64,000 bases of DNA from Mesorhizobium sp. NFR06 (GTDB lineage: Bacteria; Pseudomonadota; Alphaproteobacteria; Rhizobiales; Rhizobiaceae). The notes under the pieces were generated by a model. The model was not told the origin of the DNA. It saw nothing but the letters and a program-made list of their open reading frames with translations, and made no database searches. The DNA is taken from NCBI RefSeq assembly GCF_900115245.1, contig NZ_FOVT01000014.1, forward strand, positions 119,319-183,318. Direction: 5' to 3'. Below, piece after piece: positions 9,501 to 18,077 of this stretch; the first letter of the stretch is position 1, and every line of letters begins with the position of its first letter. The position numbers and the translations under genes were made by a program.

Positions 9501-10214
9501 CGGCCAGTGCGGCGACGTGCCGTCGAGCTTGTTGCCGGCAAGCAGGCTGAGCGTTCCGGTGCCGTGGCCGCGGTTGCTGGTCAGCGTGCCGGCCGGAGCA
9601 TGGTCGGCGGCATTGTTCGGACCGGTTCCGTCATCGACGAAATTGCGCTGCTGCGCCGCGAGAAGCCCGGCCGGAATGGTTTGGTGCCCCGGATCGAAAC
9701 CTGTATCGAGATGGGCGATGGTGATGTTGGCCTGCTTGGCGCCCACCCTGTTGCGCGCCGCCATCAACTGGCTGAAGTCCGGCGCGGCATTCCAGGCGAC
9801 CCTGCCCGCGACCGTCGCCTGGTCCCCGCTCGGATCCTGATCGTCGAAAATGCATGCCGGAGCCGCGCTTGCCGCCATGCCACGGTCGCCGCCGCTGTCC
9901 TTGTAATCCCATTGCTGCAGGATATCGGGCTCAACCGCGAGCACTTCCGCGCCCGCGGCTGCCAGCACCGGGTTCTGGGCGATGAAGTCGTGGGCGTGGT
10001 CCCAAGGATTGTCGGTATCGGCGGCCTGCGTGGCCAACCGCAGCCAGGTGGCGCCGCGGCCCGCGGCCGCGGCCTGATTTGCGCCGCCGGCGCCAGGCGG
10101 GAGGGAGAGGATCGGTTCGGCGTCGATCCCGCCGATCCGGGGCGGCCCGCCTCGCACCGACAGCCCCGCATCATCGCCAAGAACCTTTACAAGGAGTCCC
10201 TTCACGGCTGCCAT
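6537..10214 (-). CDS. Subtilisin (S8) - HExxH metalloprotease fusion protein
   Basis: A 1225-residue protein with two complete protease active sites. The N-terminal half is a subtilase: catalytic Asp170 (AHLDTGFD), His217 (RGHGTGT), oxyanion Asn316 (TAAGNN) and Ser395 (GSGTSAATP). A Pro-rich linker (about 575-600) leads to a gluzincin-like metalloprotease with zinc motif HEMSH at 789-793 and a downstream HEAFAD (815-820) that could give the third ligand Glu816. There is no signal peptide or classical propeptide at the N-terminus, so an intracellular or non-classically exported enzyme is possible. It is the first gene of a two-gene operon with the MBL hydrolase; a perfect CRP box lies 191 bases upstream. 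Substrates unknown. Confidence 0.85.
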   Translation of the reverse strand: MAAVKGLLVKVLGDDAGLSVRGGPPRIGGIDAEPILSLPPGAGGANQAAAAGRGATWLRLATQAADTDNPWDHAHDFIAQNPVLAAAGAEVLAVEPDILQQWDYKDSGGDRGMAASAAPACIFDDQDPSGDQATVAGRVAWNAAPDFSQLMAARNRVGAKQANITIAHLDTGFDPGHQTIPAGLLAAQQRNFVDDGTGPNNAADHAPAGTLTSNRGHGTGTLSLLAGNKLDGTSPHWPGFTDFIGGAPLAKVLPVRIADWVVRLTTGTMVQGIDYARQQGAHVLSMSMGGLASQALVDAVNLAYDHGLVMVTAAGNNFAITPRSIVYPARYNRVLAVCGVMGDGRAYTGLGIGTMQGNYGPPSKMDTALGAYTPNVPWAEIDCRKVVDMDGSGTSAATPQVAAAAALWLAEHWEVVKNYPQPWMRIEAVRKALFANALKSTAKMNAAETRQKIGQGVLRALDALDFQPPAAANLAKLAPATYTWSWLDLLTGGNSLAPPPPATQRQRMMFALELTQMAQGTAAIEQAIADPDGDPDKIPAAARNRYLEAALDQGNPSKPLKAFLEGWLGRPGAGAAVPAPVISPAPAIKRKPRPLPPPQRRLRIYALDPSVAKRLDSVSVYQATLSVPWDDEPATDRPLLPGPIGEYLEVVDVDPASDRVYDPVDLNGKMLLAQDGLPPSEGNPQFHQQMVYAVAMTTIGHFERALGRRALWAPHYAEARGRGGDMTVKAHYVPRLRIYPHALRAENAYYSPEKKALLFGYFPATSNQGDVTTPGTTVFSCLSSDIVAHEMSHALLDGLHRRFQEASNPDVPAFHEAFADIVALFQHFTLKELVSFEIGKARGELSAASLLSGIAKQFGEGSGRAGPLREYGGAGMADLDYDKTFEAHDRGSILVFAVYQAFLAIADRRTDDLIQLATGGSGILPAGTLHPSLVERLTDEVAKTAKQMLTMCIRALDYCPAVDITFGEYLRALITADRDAYPDDSLHYRLAFLESFRKWKLLPRDVRTISEETLAWSAPEDPSPVWLKGLLSKIDLGWNQKLKRAEIFALNDKNRYTLWKAMHKAFATNPDLYKQFGLLPDLPRYNEDGTVMHPPKKGETTFDIYSVRPTRRVEPDGSFRVEVVTVIQQRIPVSLDGTPMPQGMTNGDGFFWFRGGATIIIDPREGFEEIRYSVIKNTGSADRQKRQAGTMAANYLSPLRALYFGGEVSEPFALLHASDGDEDHV

Positions 10215-10789
10215 GGCGTGCCCCCTCCCCTAAGGAAACCATGGCGCCGACCGGCCGTTATAGTCAAGCCAAGGGTTCCTGCCATACTTCGTTTGATCTC
10301 TTTGCCAACTAGGCAATCATGGCGATTGTCTTTCAACGCAAAGACTGTCGCTACGTGAACTACACGTCTCTAAAATAACAATCCCTCCGCCCGACACGCA
10401 TATCTGTGAGCATCTTCACAGACGCCGACCGGTTTTTCGCGCGCAGATGCCCTCACGGCGGTGGCGACGGCCTCTGTTGCCGGACTCCAGCCGATGCGGA
10501 TTTTTTGAGAGGGATTTTCGATCACCTAGCCATTTTCAGATTTGCTGTCCGCGCGCCGGGTACCTCCCGCCCAGGCGCGTGGACGGCGTTTCCAAGGATC
10601 GGCCCGCAACCGCCAGTGCGCCCGGTCTCCTTACAGTTTGCCGGCTGATCTAATTTTCGGCGAGCCGGGACATCGGAAATGCTGTCCCCCGCCCGCCGAA
10701 TTCGGCCAGCCACCATAGAAGGAGACGACGCTTTGATCGAGCACGCACTTATCCTACAATTTCCGCTTAACGAGAGGCGGAATCGTATC
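10215..10789. promoter_or_regulatory. Divergent control region between the protease operon and the CRP gene
   Basis: A 575-base region with no convincing gene. It must hold the promoters of the protease/MBL operon (leftward) and of the CRP-family gene (rightward). A perfect CRP box lies at 10405-10420. The CRP gene has a purine-rich ribosome binding site (gagaggcgg) just before its ATG at 10790. Open frames across the region are short and look like chance. Confidence 0.6.
10405..10420. promoter_or_regulatory. CRP box, perfect TGTGA-N6-TCACA
   Basis: The 16 bases TGTGAGCATCTTCACA match the classical CRP consensus in all ten specified positions. It lies 191 bases upstream of the protease start and 370 bases upstream of the CRP gene, so it could control either or both. 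A second perfect box occurs at 15840-15855 in the same cluster. Confidence 0.75.
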
Positions 10790-11473
10790 ATGGCTACAAA
10801 CGGCGCGGACGATAGCAACCTGCCGCGCCTGGCGCGCATCGACCCGCGCCAGTTCGATCTGCTGTTCGCGGGCTGCAAGCTGGAGCGCTATGCCGCCGGC
10901 CAGCATTTGTTCGTCCAGGAGGACGCGTCCGACCGCATCTATGGCGTCATGAGCGGGACTGTCGAGATTTCGATCTATTCGCCGGGCGGGCAGAAGCTGG
11001 TGGCCAATATCGAGCTGTCGCGCAGCCTTATCGGGGAGATCGGGGCGCTGGACGGACGTCCGCGCACGGCAACCGCCATCTGCCTCACGGCATGCGAGCT
11101 GGTTTCGCTGAGCCGAACACAACTCTTTGATCGCATTGAGAAAAACCCACCACTGGCGCGCGCCATGATCGAGCTTCTGTGCACGCGGTTGCGCTGGGTC
11201 AGCGGCGAGCTTGGCGATCAGGCCTTCTTCGGCATCGAGGCCAGGCTGGCGAAGCGGCTGGTGTTCCTGAGCGGCGTCATGGCCGACTCCGCCGGCTGGA
11301 TTCCGATTTCGCAATCAGAGCTCGGCGAATTCCTCGGCGCGACCCGCGAATCGGTCAACAAGACGCTCAACGACTGGCGCAGCCGGCAGATGATCGCCAT
11401 CAAGCGCGGCGGGCTGCGCATCACCAATGCCGCCGCGCTCGCCCAGATCGCCGAATCGCAGGACGACGACTGA
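10790..11473 (+). CDS. CRP/FNR-family transcriptional regulator
   Basis: A 227-residue cAMP-receptor-like regulator. The cyclic-nucleotide-binding beta-roll includes a phosphate-binding cassette LIGEIGALDGRPRTATA, which keeps the Glu, Arg and Ser/Thr positions used for cAMP. No FNR-type N-terminal cysteine cluster is present. The C-terminal winged helix has a recognition helix (GATRESVNKTL) in which the Arg-Glu pair that contacts TGTGA in E. coli CRP is kept and the later Arg is Lys. This fits the two TGTGA-N6-TCACA boxes nearby. It sits between the protease operon and the P450-DyP gene and next to a cyclase, and is very likely the local regulator. The ATG at 10790 gives the usual length. Confidence 0.88.
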   Translation: MATNGADDSNLPRLARIDPRQFDLLFAGCKLERYAAGQHLFVQEDASDRIYGVMSGTVEISIYSPGGQKLVANIELSRSLIGEIGALDGRPRTATAICLTACELVSLSRTQLFDRIEKNPPLARAMIELLCTRLRWVSGELGDQAFFGIEARLAKRLVFLSGVMADSAGWIPISQSELGEFLGATRESVNKTLNDWRSRQMIAIKRGGLRITNAAALAQIAESQDDD

Positions 11474-11533
11474 GCGATTTCAGGATGGTTCGTCGATTCC
11501 ACGAAACCACGGACCGCTTTGAGCGCCCCTCGA

Positions 11534-14500
11534 TCAGAGCCGCGAGATCAGATAGCGCAGCGCCGAGCGGCTCGGCATGAAGAAATAGCCCCCGCCCTTC
11601 GTGGTAACGAACTGCGGCACATCCTTGAGCACGGTGACCTTTTCCCAGGACGGGATCGAGAACCGCCCGCCGCCGCCGCGCGCGCCGATCGTCGGGTCCG
11701 TCTCGCCCACCAGGCCCTGGAACGAGTTCGACGAGACCCATGTCTGCTGGATGAACTCGTATTGGCGCTCGATGTCGGCGTTGAGACACATGAACAGCAG
11801 GCCCCTCTCGATCTTTCCGCCTTTTTCCTTCTTCTGATAGGTGCGGCCGACGCGCAGGATGCGGTGGCGCTTGCCGATCCTGATCTGCGTCTCGCGATCC
11901 TCGCCGAGCGAATCGCGCGGGTTGGAACGGCGAATGTGGGAGCCGAGCGGACAAGCATGCCCTTGCGGATCCTCGGCGCCGAGCGCGAAATCATTGTCGA
12001 CGCCGCGTCCCGGGCGTCCATTCGGATTGCGCACCAGCGAGCTCCCGTCCTGCCAGCGGCCGAGCATCTTTGCCGCCACCCAATGCGGTGTGACGGCCGC
12101 GTCGCCGGTTTCGTCGCCGACCTGAACGGCGGCCTTCCTGCAATAATCGTCAAACAATTCGACATGCTGTTCGAACTGGCGCATGACGAGGAAAGTGCCG
12201 TTGCGGCCGAAATCGCGCGGCGGAGGCGGTTGCCCCGGTATCTGACGGTTGCGACGCACCTGCGACAGGATGCCGGTGCGGTCCAGCACCGCCTTCACGG
12301 AGGGCGAAGCCGGGTAGAAGCCATGCTCGTCGCGATAGCCGAACAGGAACTCGCCGGGTGCCAGCAGATGCATTGGCGCGGCTCCTTTGGCGGCGCGCTG
12401 CGTGCCGCGAACGATCGGCTGCGAGACGCCGTCGACGAAGCCGAAATGCTCGACCGCCCGCTTGCCGTCGCGCCGCACCATCAGCGGCAGCTCGGCAGCC
12501 ACGGACATCCCGGCGCCTATCGTCTGTCGCTTCATGGCCGCGACCTCGGCTTTCAACGCAGCCGGCGTCTCGGCGTAGCAGACGATGACCACGTCGACGG
12601 GCTTGTCGGGCGAGCCCCACTGCCATTTGTCGGGGGCGTCAGGGCCGGTGTCGTTGAGGATGCGGCTGCGCTCGGGCGTGCCCATGCCTTGGCGGAAGGC
12701 AACCGGGAACGTGTCCAACGGTTGGTCGTCGACACCACCTTCCAGTCCGAGCCGCCGCAAGCCGTTGGGGCCGAACGCCACGGTCATCGCGCGGCCGGCG
12801 GGCACGCCGTCGCCAAAGCTGGTTTTGTCGATGACGACGTCTAGCCAGGCCTTGCGCTTCGTTGCCGGCAAACCTTCCGGCACCTGGATCGCAAGCATAT
12901 GCGCATGGCCGAGCGCGCCGAACGGTCCGAAGAAGATGGATTGGATTTCTCCGGATTCCAGTTCCTCGAGGGCCGAAGACGGAGGTTCAGGCAGGCTGGT
13001 CGCGTCCGCCGGCCGCGCTTGCGGGCGCGGCAGGGAACCGAACAGGCTCAGCCAGTCGCGCGCCTCGTTGCCGGTGGCCGAAGCGATGCCGCGCCTGATC
13101 CTCGAGTTGATGCGGATGCGCGTTGTGTTGAGGTGCGGATAGGCGGTGTACCAGAACAGCGTCGGCACTTGCTGGCGCCGCGCCCAGCGCTTGAAGCGAT
13201 CGCCGTCGCGCGCGCCGTCCAGAAACAGCCAGCGCGTGCGCGGATAGCCTTCGGTGTTGCTCCACACGCCGGTCAGGCCAGCCGAGGCCTTGGCAATGAA
13301 ATCCTCGAGATAGCTTTCCCAACTGCCTCCGTAATTGGAGAAGAACACCAGCCGGTCGGTGCCGGGCAGCAGCACCCAGCGGGCGAAATGAATAGTGTTG
13401 ATGGTGGCGAGAAAGCCGGGCTTGAACACCTTCTGCGCCGATATCGAGATCAGGTAGAAGGAGAGCCTCAGCGCCAGCCTTCGTAAGATGCCCGGCTTCA
13501 TCGTCGAGATCGCCGTCAGGTTGTTCTGCGCGGTGTGATCCTCGTTGGCGAGGATCTTCTCGAGCGCGCGAATGTCGACCGGCGTGCTTGCCGGTTGGTC
13601 CTTGTCCTCGAGCCGCCGCAACGCCAGGAAGCAAAGGCCCACGACCAGCGCGAGAATGGCCAGCAGGCCGAGCACCGAAAGCAGAAGCGCGGTGCCGGCG
13701 ATCGCGATGTTGGTGAAGGTGACGCCATGCGGATTTCCGAACACCAGCACATAGGTCATGCGCCAGCAGGCCAGGACGACGATCGCGACGGTGGCGAACA
13801 TCGCAGGCGTCAGCAGCGTTGTCGTCAGCGCCCGCGACCAGTGACCGGGTGGCCTTTCCAGCAGGCTTTCGGCGGGCTCGAACGCCCAGCCGAACTGCCC
13901 GAGGCACCGGACATGCCGGCGCGCCTCGGCAAGCACATCCATCGCATTGCCGCTGCCCGTGCGCGGCTTTTCGACGATCTCACGCACGCTGTCGGCGAGC
14001 CTAGCTTCAGCAAGGATGCGGCGCACCGAATGCCCCGGCGTGCCGGAAAAAACCAGCCCGGCGGCGCTGCCGAAGGACGGCGATATCTCGATATGGTGCC
14101 TCTTGAGAAAGTCCTCCAGCGAGCCGCCGTCCGCCAGGCCGCACGCATCCCTGAAAATCGGCCACAACCGGTGGCCGATGGTTTGCGCGATGGCGGCAAT
14201 GACATCGTCGGAGCTGCCGTCGCCGGAGATTTCGAACACCAGCGCGCCGGTTTTGAGCCCCGATTTTTGATCCTTGCCTGTCGGAGCGACGGCCAGGCTG
14301 GTGAAATGAATGGTGCCGACCTTGTCGAGCGCGCCGCGCAACTCGCCGATCGCCGGATTGCCGAGGCCGGCGACCTTGTCGCGCACGGCATCAAGCGGCA
14401 TCGAACGGTCGATCGGGCAGACCACGGTCACCATCGACTGGTCGGCGGTGCGGCAAAGCTGCGAGCGTTCGAAATCGACCTTGAGGCTTGCCGGGTAGGC

Positions 14501-15760
14501 GCCGACATTGACCGTCTTGCCGGCCCTGCCCCGCGCGCGGGCCAGCTTCGGCTTGCTGAACAGGGCGCGAACGCATTCGCCGATCTGGATGCGGGCGATT
14601 TCGGCGCCGATGCACAGGTGGATGCCATGGCCGAAGACCATGTAGTCGCGGTGCGGGCGCGATGTATCGAATTCGTTCGGGCGCTGCACGATTTCGGGAT
14701 CGAACATCGCTGAAAGCGTCGCCGGCATCACCACCGTTCCGGCCTTCACCAGACGCTCGCGGCGCGTGCCCTTGCCGATGACCGCGTCACGCCTGGTATA
14801 GCGCCAGGGCCCGATCCAGATCGGTTTGAAACGCATGGCTTCCATGATCGCCCGGTCGAGCTTGCCGGTATCGCCGGCGGCGATAGCCTCATCCACGGCC
14901 TGCCGCGCATCGGTTCGCGACAGGATCACATCCAGGCAATTGCCGCCTGCCAGCACATTGGTCGGCACGAAGCCGGCGACCATGCCGAGCATGATGGAAT
15001 GAATGTCGGGCAGCGACAGGCGGCCCTGGTCCATCAGCGCGACAAGGCGTGCCAGCGGCCGGTCGTCCTCGCCTGCCTTTTCCCTGACCGCGGCGATCGA
15101 GCGGTCGATGACTTTGATCAGCCGGTCGCCGGCCACCACGGCAAGCTGGCGCGTGGTGGGGTTTGCCGTCGGATCGGAAAAGAACAGCGCGCTGAGCGCG
15201 ATCGACCAGTCGGCGAACTCGATTTCATCGTCGATCGCCAAGCCGAAATAATCGCGGCAGATGCGCACCGGCACGATCTTCATCAATCCGGCGATGGCAT
15301 CGAAGCCGGGGCTGGCGCGGGTCATGATGTCGCGCGAATGGCGCTCGGCGATCGGCCTGACGGCGGCTTCGACTTCGGCCGGCGGAAAAGCGCTCAGCAC
15401 CGCCGATTTCATCTGCCGGTACGCGGCGCCGTCCTGCATGCCAAGAATGAAATTCGAGCCTCGGGCCAGCTCGGCCATTTCCGGCCCGTAGGGCGTCTCG
15501 AACTCGTCCCCGCGCTCCAATATGTCGCGAACATCCGCGCCCTTGGTGACGAGCAGGAAGTTGCCAAAGCCTAGATTCGGCCAGAAACGGCGCAGCAGCG
15601 CCAGCAACCAGCGCGGATCGCCGAGAAGAAGGCCGGCGATGCGGGAAGCAATTCCGTCCTTGGAGCGCAATCGATCGATGTCGAACGGCGGCATCTCGGC
15701 GACCGGGCGCTGGCTCTTCTGGGCGGCCCGGACGGCGTCGAAATACTTCATGGTGATCAT
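11534..15760 (-). CDS. Cytochrome P450 - membrane - DyP-type peroxidase fusion
   Basis: A 1408-residue multidomain haem protein. Residues 1-430 are a cytochrome P450: ExxR at 307-310 (EAMR) and the haem-ligand loop FGHGIHLCIG with Cys383. The helix I motif reads AGFVPTN instead of the usual AGxDT. A further alpha/beta region (about 430-640) precedes two membrane helices (about 650-672 and 685-715). A conserved segment with SWESYLEDF (813-821) follows. The C-terminus (about 930-1408) is a DyP peroxidase with GFVDGVSQP (catalytic Asp1110) and GSHIRRSNPRD (haem ligand His1275). Both haem sites look intact. It lies downstream of the adenylate cyclase on the same strand, with a perfect CRP box 80 bases before its start. 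Substrates unknown; oxidation of a lipid or hydrophobic molecule at the membrane is a guess. Confidence 0.85.
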   Translation of the reverse strand: MITMKYFDAVRAAQKSQRPVAEMPPFDIDRLRSKDGIASRIAGLLLGDPRWLLALLRRFWPNLGFGNFLLVTKGADVRDILERGDEFETPYGPEMAELARGSNFILGMQDGAAYRQMKSAVLSAFPPAEVEAAVRPIAERHSRDIMTRASPGFDAIAGLMKIVPVRICRDYFGLAIDDEIEFADWSIALSALFFSDPTANPTTRQLAVVAGDRLIKVIDRSIAAVREKAGEDDRPLARLVALMDQGRLSLPDIHSIMLGMVAGFVPTNVLAGGNCLDVILSRTDARQAVDEAIAAGDTGKLDRAIMEAMRFKPIWIGPWRYTRRDAVIGKGTRRERLVKAGTVVMPATLSAMFDPEIVQRPNEFDTSRPHRDYMVFGHGIHLCIGAEIARIQIGECVRALFSKPKLARARGRAGKTVNVGAYPASLKVDFERSQLCRTADQSMVTVVCPIDRSMPLDAVRDKVAGLGNPAIGELRGALDKVGTIHFTSLAVAPTGKDQKSGLKTGALVFEISGDGSSDDVIAAIAQTIGHRLWPIFRDACGLADGGSLEDFLKRHHIEISPSFGSAAGLVFSGTPGHSVRRILAEARLADSVREIVEKPRTGSGNAMDVLAEARRHVRCLGQFGWAFEPAESLLERPPGHWSRALTTTLLTPAMFATVAIVVLACWRMTYVLVFGNPHGVTFTNIAIAGTALLLSVLGLLAILALVVGLCFLALRRLEDKDQPASTPVDIRALEKILANEDHTAQNNLTAISTMKPGILRRLALRLSFYLISISAQKVFKPGFLATINTIHFARWVLLPGTDRLVFFSNYGGSWESYLEDFIAKASAGLTGVWSNTEGYPRTRWLFLDGARDGDRFKRWARRQQVPTLFWYTAYPHLNTTRIRINSRIRRGIASATGNEARDWLSLFGSLPRPQARPADATSLPEPPSSALEELESGEIQSIFFGPFGALGHAHMLAIQVPEGLPATKRKAWLDVVIDKTSFGDGVPAGRAMTVAFGPNGLRRLGLEGGVDDQPLDTFPVAFRQGMGTPERSRILNDTGPDAPDKWQWGSPDKPVDVVIVCYAETPAALKAEVAAMKRQTIGAGMSVAAELPLMVRRDGKRAVEHFGFVDGVSQPIVRGTQRAAKGAAPMHLLAPGEFLFGYRDEHGFYPASPSVKAVLDRTGILSQVRRNRQIPGQPPPPRDFGRNGTFLVMRQFEQHVELFDDYCRKAAVQVGDETGDAAVTPHWVAAKMLGRWQDGSSLVRNPNGRPGRGVDNDFALGAEDPQGHACPLGSHIRRSNPRDSLGEDRETQIRIGKRHRILRVGRTYQKKEKGGKIERGLLFMCLNADIERQYEFIQQTWVSSNSFQGLVGETDPTIGARGGGGRFSIPSWEKVTVLKDVPQFVTTKGGGYFFMPSRSALRYLISRL

Positions 15761-15839
15761 GCGCGCTCAAGCCCCCCGGCTGTCCACGTCGATGCAATGC
15801 CGGCATCTGTCTGGCCTAGGTTTGCATCGGTCCGACGTA

Positions 15840-15855
15840 TGTGAATTCGGTCACA
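15840..15855. promoter_or_regulatory. CRP box upstream of the P450-DyP gene, perfect TGTGA-N6-TCACA
   Basis: The 16 bases TGTGAATTCGGTCACA match the CRP consensus in all ten specified positions. The box starts 80 bases upstream of the P450-DyP ATG, a typical activator distance, and lies in the 119-base gap after the cyclase stop. Confidence 0.78.
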
Positions 15856-15879
15856 GTCATCTGTTGTCGGCCCCGGCGA

Positions 15880-17661
15880 TCATGCGTAGGACTTGGCCCG
15901 ATCGAAATTGGCGATCAGGAAATTGTTCCTTGCCGGGTCGACGAACGGTATCCAGCGTATCCTCTGCTCGGAAAAATCGGGATGCCTGGTCATGAAAATG
16001 GCGAGCTCCCGCGCCGCCTCGTCGCGACGGCCGCTTCTCATCAGGGCGCCTATCTTCAGGAATCTGGCGTAAAAATAGCCTGGCGACAGGTTGAGCGAGC
16101 GCTCGGCGGTGGCGATCGCGGCCGGCCAGTCCTCGACGAAGCAATAGGCGGCGGCCAGTTCCCCCAGATTGTGGAACCGATAGAGGTCGAACGGGCTCAA
16201 CCGCTCCGTATCGAGGAAAAAAGGGATGGCGCCGGTCGCGTCGCCAAGCAAAAGGCGCGCGCTGCCCATGGCCGAGCGGGCGAAGGCGAAGCTCGGATTG
16301 ATGTGGATCGCCTCAGTGAGGTGTTCGGCCGCCAGCGCCGGAAGGCCACGCATAATGTCGGCCGCGCCGAGATACGCATGCGGGCGCGCATCGAGGCTGT
16401 CCATCAGAAGCGCCTTGCGCGCCAGCGTCTCGACTTTCTCCAGGTCGTCGCTGTCGCCGAAGCGCAGCCAGGCCCGCCAGAAATACCACCATGCGAGTTC
16501 GTTCAGCACGGCGCTCGAATTCGGGTCCTCCCGATAGGCTTTTTCGAAGAATTCGAGCGCGAGATCGGTGTCGCTTCGGGTGCGCCGGTTCATGTGCCAG
16601 CGGCCGCGCCTTACCAACTGCCAGGTTTCCAGGCTTTCCCACGGCACCTGGAAGGTGCGGGCCTGCTCGGCGCGATCGACCTCCTTGTCGAGGATCGAGA
16701 CGATCTCGCTGCCGATCTGGTCGCGCAGGCTGAAGATATCGACAAGATCGCGGTCGAAGCGTTGCGACCAGACAAGGCGCCCGTTCGAGGTATCGGTGAG
16801 CGATGCGTTGAGGCGGATCTGCCTGTCCTGGTGCGCCAACGTGCCGCCGACGATGTAGCGAGCGCCGAGCGCGTTGCCGATGAGCTTTGTGCCCAGGCTG
16901 TCGTCGCGAAACTGAAAGCTGGAACCCTTGGCGATGACCGAAAGCCAACGCGTGTTGGAAAGACCGTAAATGATGTCCTCGGCGATACCGTCCGCCATGT
17001 AGCCGACGTCGGGTTCGCTGCCGTTGCCCTGGAACGGCAGCACCGCGATCGCCGGAGGCCCGATGGGACCGGGCTTATAGTGACCGGGCGCGCTGGGGAT
17101 GGAAACGAAGGAAGCCGCCGCGACAGGCCCATTGCCGCCGCGACCGGCTATCAGGACCCGCACCGGCAGGGCGATGTTCTTCAGGCTGAACTCGCCGAGA
17201 TCGGTGAAGACCGCCGCGGTCTTGTCCTTCACGTGGTGCCATGTCGTCGCCGAGATGGCGACGCCGTCATGCGGCGCGAATTCCTGAAGCCGGGCGGCAA
17301 TGTTGACGTCGTCGCCGTAGAGACGGCCCTCGCGGACAATGACATCGCCGGTGTTGATCCCGGCGCGAAACGGCATGCGCATTTCCTCGGCGACCGTGGA
17401 ATTCAGCGCCATGATCCGGGCCTGAAAATCGAAAGCCGCCCGCAAGGCTTCGATCGGGTTGCCGAATTCGGCCATGATGCTGTCGCCGGCATCGCCGAAC
17501 GTTCGTCCGCCAAATGCGCCGCAACTGCCGGCGATGATGTCGCGCCTCTCCTCGAAGGCGGCGACAGCCAACTCGTCGTCGATGCCCATCAGCCGCGAGA
17601 ACCCTACGGCATCGATCGAAATGATTGTCGCAAGCTGACGGGTATAGTTCCGTTCAGCCAT
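15880..17661 (-). CDS. Class III adenylate cyclase with TolB-like domain and TPR repeats (second copy)
   Basis: A 593-residue paralogue of the 2399-4150 protein. The cyclase domain (about 1-190) has the metal aspartates in SIDAVGFS and GDAGDSIMAEF and the catalytic Asn/Arg in DVNIAARLQ. The TolB-like domain (about 225-330) starts at AIAVLPFQGNG and is followed by TPR-type helices to the end. No membrane helix or signal peptide is seen. It is the upstream neighbour of the P450-DyP gene and 4.4 kb from a CRP gene, so it is the likely local source of cAMP. The stimulus it senses is not visible; the TolB/TPR part probably takes that role. Confidence 0.85.
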   Translation of the reverse strand: MAERNYTRQLATIISIDAVGFSRLMGIDDELAVAAFEERRDIIAGSCGAFGGRTFGDAGDSIMAEFGNPIEALRAAFDFQARIMALNSTVAEEMRMPFRAGINTGDVIVREGRLYGDDVNIAARLQEFAPHDGVAISATTWHHVKDKTAAVFTDLGEFSLKNIALPVRVLIAGRGGNGPVAAASFVSIPSAPGHYKPGPIGPPAIAVLPFQGNGSEPDVGYMADGIAEDIIYGLSNTRWLSVIAKGSSFQFRDDSLGTKLIGNALGARYIVGGTLAHQDRQIRLNASLTDTSNGRLVWSQRFDRDLVDIFSLRDQIGSEIVSILDKEVDRAEQARTFQVPWESLETWQLVRRGRWHMNRRTRSDTDLALEFFEKAYREDPNSSAVLNELAWWYFWRAWLRFGDSDDLEKVETLARKALLMDSLDARPHAYLGAADIMRGLPALAAEHLTEAIHINPSFAFARSAMGSARLLLGDATGAIPFFLDTERLSPFDLYRFHNLGELAAAYCFVEDWPAAIATAERSLNLSPGYFYARFLKIGALMRSGRRDEAARELAIFMTRHPDFSEQRIRWIPFVDPARNNFLIANFDRAKSYA

Positions 17662-18077
17662 GATTGAGCCCCCAGTCCCCGCTTCCAGTCCAGAGCAGGC
17701 GACCTGTGCTCAAAAAACACACTCGCCGCCCGCCGACGGATGTCCCCCGGCAGGCCGGCGCTAAGTTGCCACCCTGTTATGCTCGGAATTCTATCAGGGT
17801 CTTGCGGAAAGCTCTACCACGAACAGCTAATGTGGCGAATCCGCGATCCGGCGCATGGTTAGTCATTCCTTCCGTCGACTGGCGCATTCGCGCCACGCTG
17901 CTACTTCTTGAAATTACGCATTCTTTCGCATCTGAAAATACTGAATCGGTTTCTGCCCGGCGAAGTTCGGCCGCATCGAGGCCGGCGCTTTGCGGGGCGT
18001 TTTTCTACGCTGCGGAACCAATCCTCCCGCATGCGAGTTTCTCAGCGCATCCATGCCAACGAGATTTGAGGGCTCTC
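17662..18077. promoter_or_regulatory. Divergent intergenic region upstream of the second cyclase
   Basis: About 415 bases between the cyclase start (leftward) and the PepSY gene (rightward). It contains a TGTG...CACA pair at 17705-17721, but the spacing is one base too long and the rest of the consensus fails, so I do not call it a CRP box. No gene or RNA structure was recognised. Confidence 0.4.

Noticed and set aside
6789..10358. Long plus-strand frames over the protease fusion
   Set aside because: They are antisense to a protein with complete protease motifs and have Arg/His/Gln-rich composition.
15841..17667. A 608-residue open frame antisense to the second cyclase
   Set aside because: High-GC codon bias leaves long antisense frames open; the minus strand encodes a full cyclase with all motifs.
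17705..17721. A third CRP-like site (TGTG...CACA) before the second cyclase
   Set aside because: The spacing is one base too long and only the outer four bases of each arm match.
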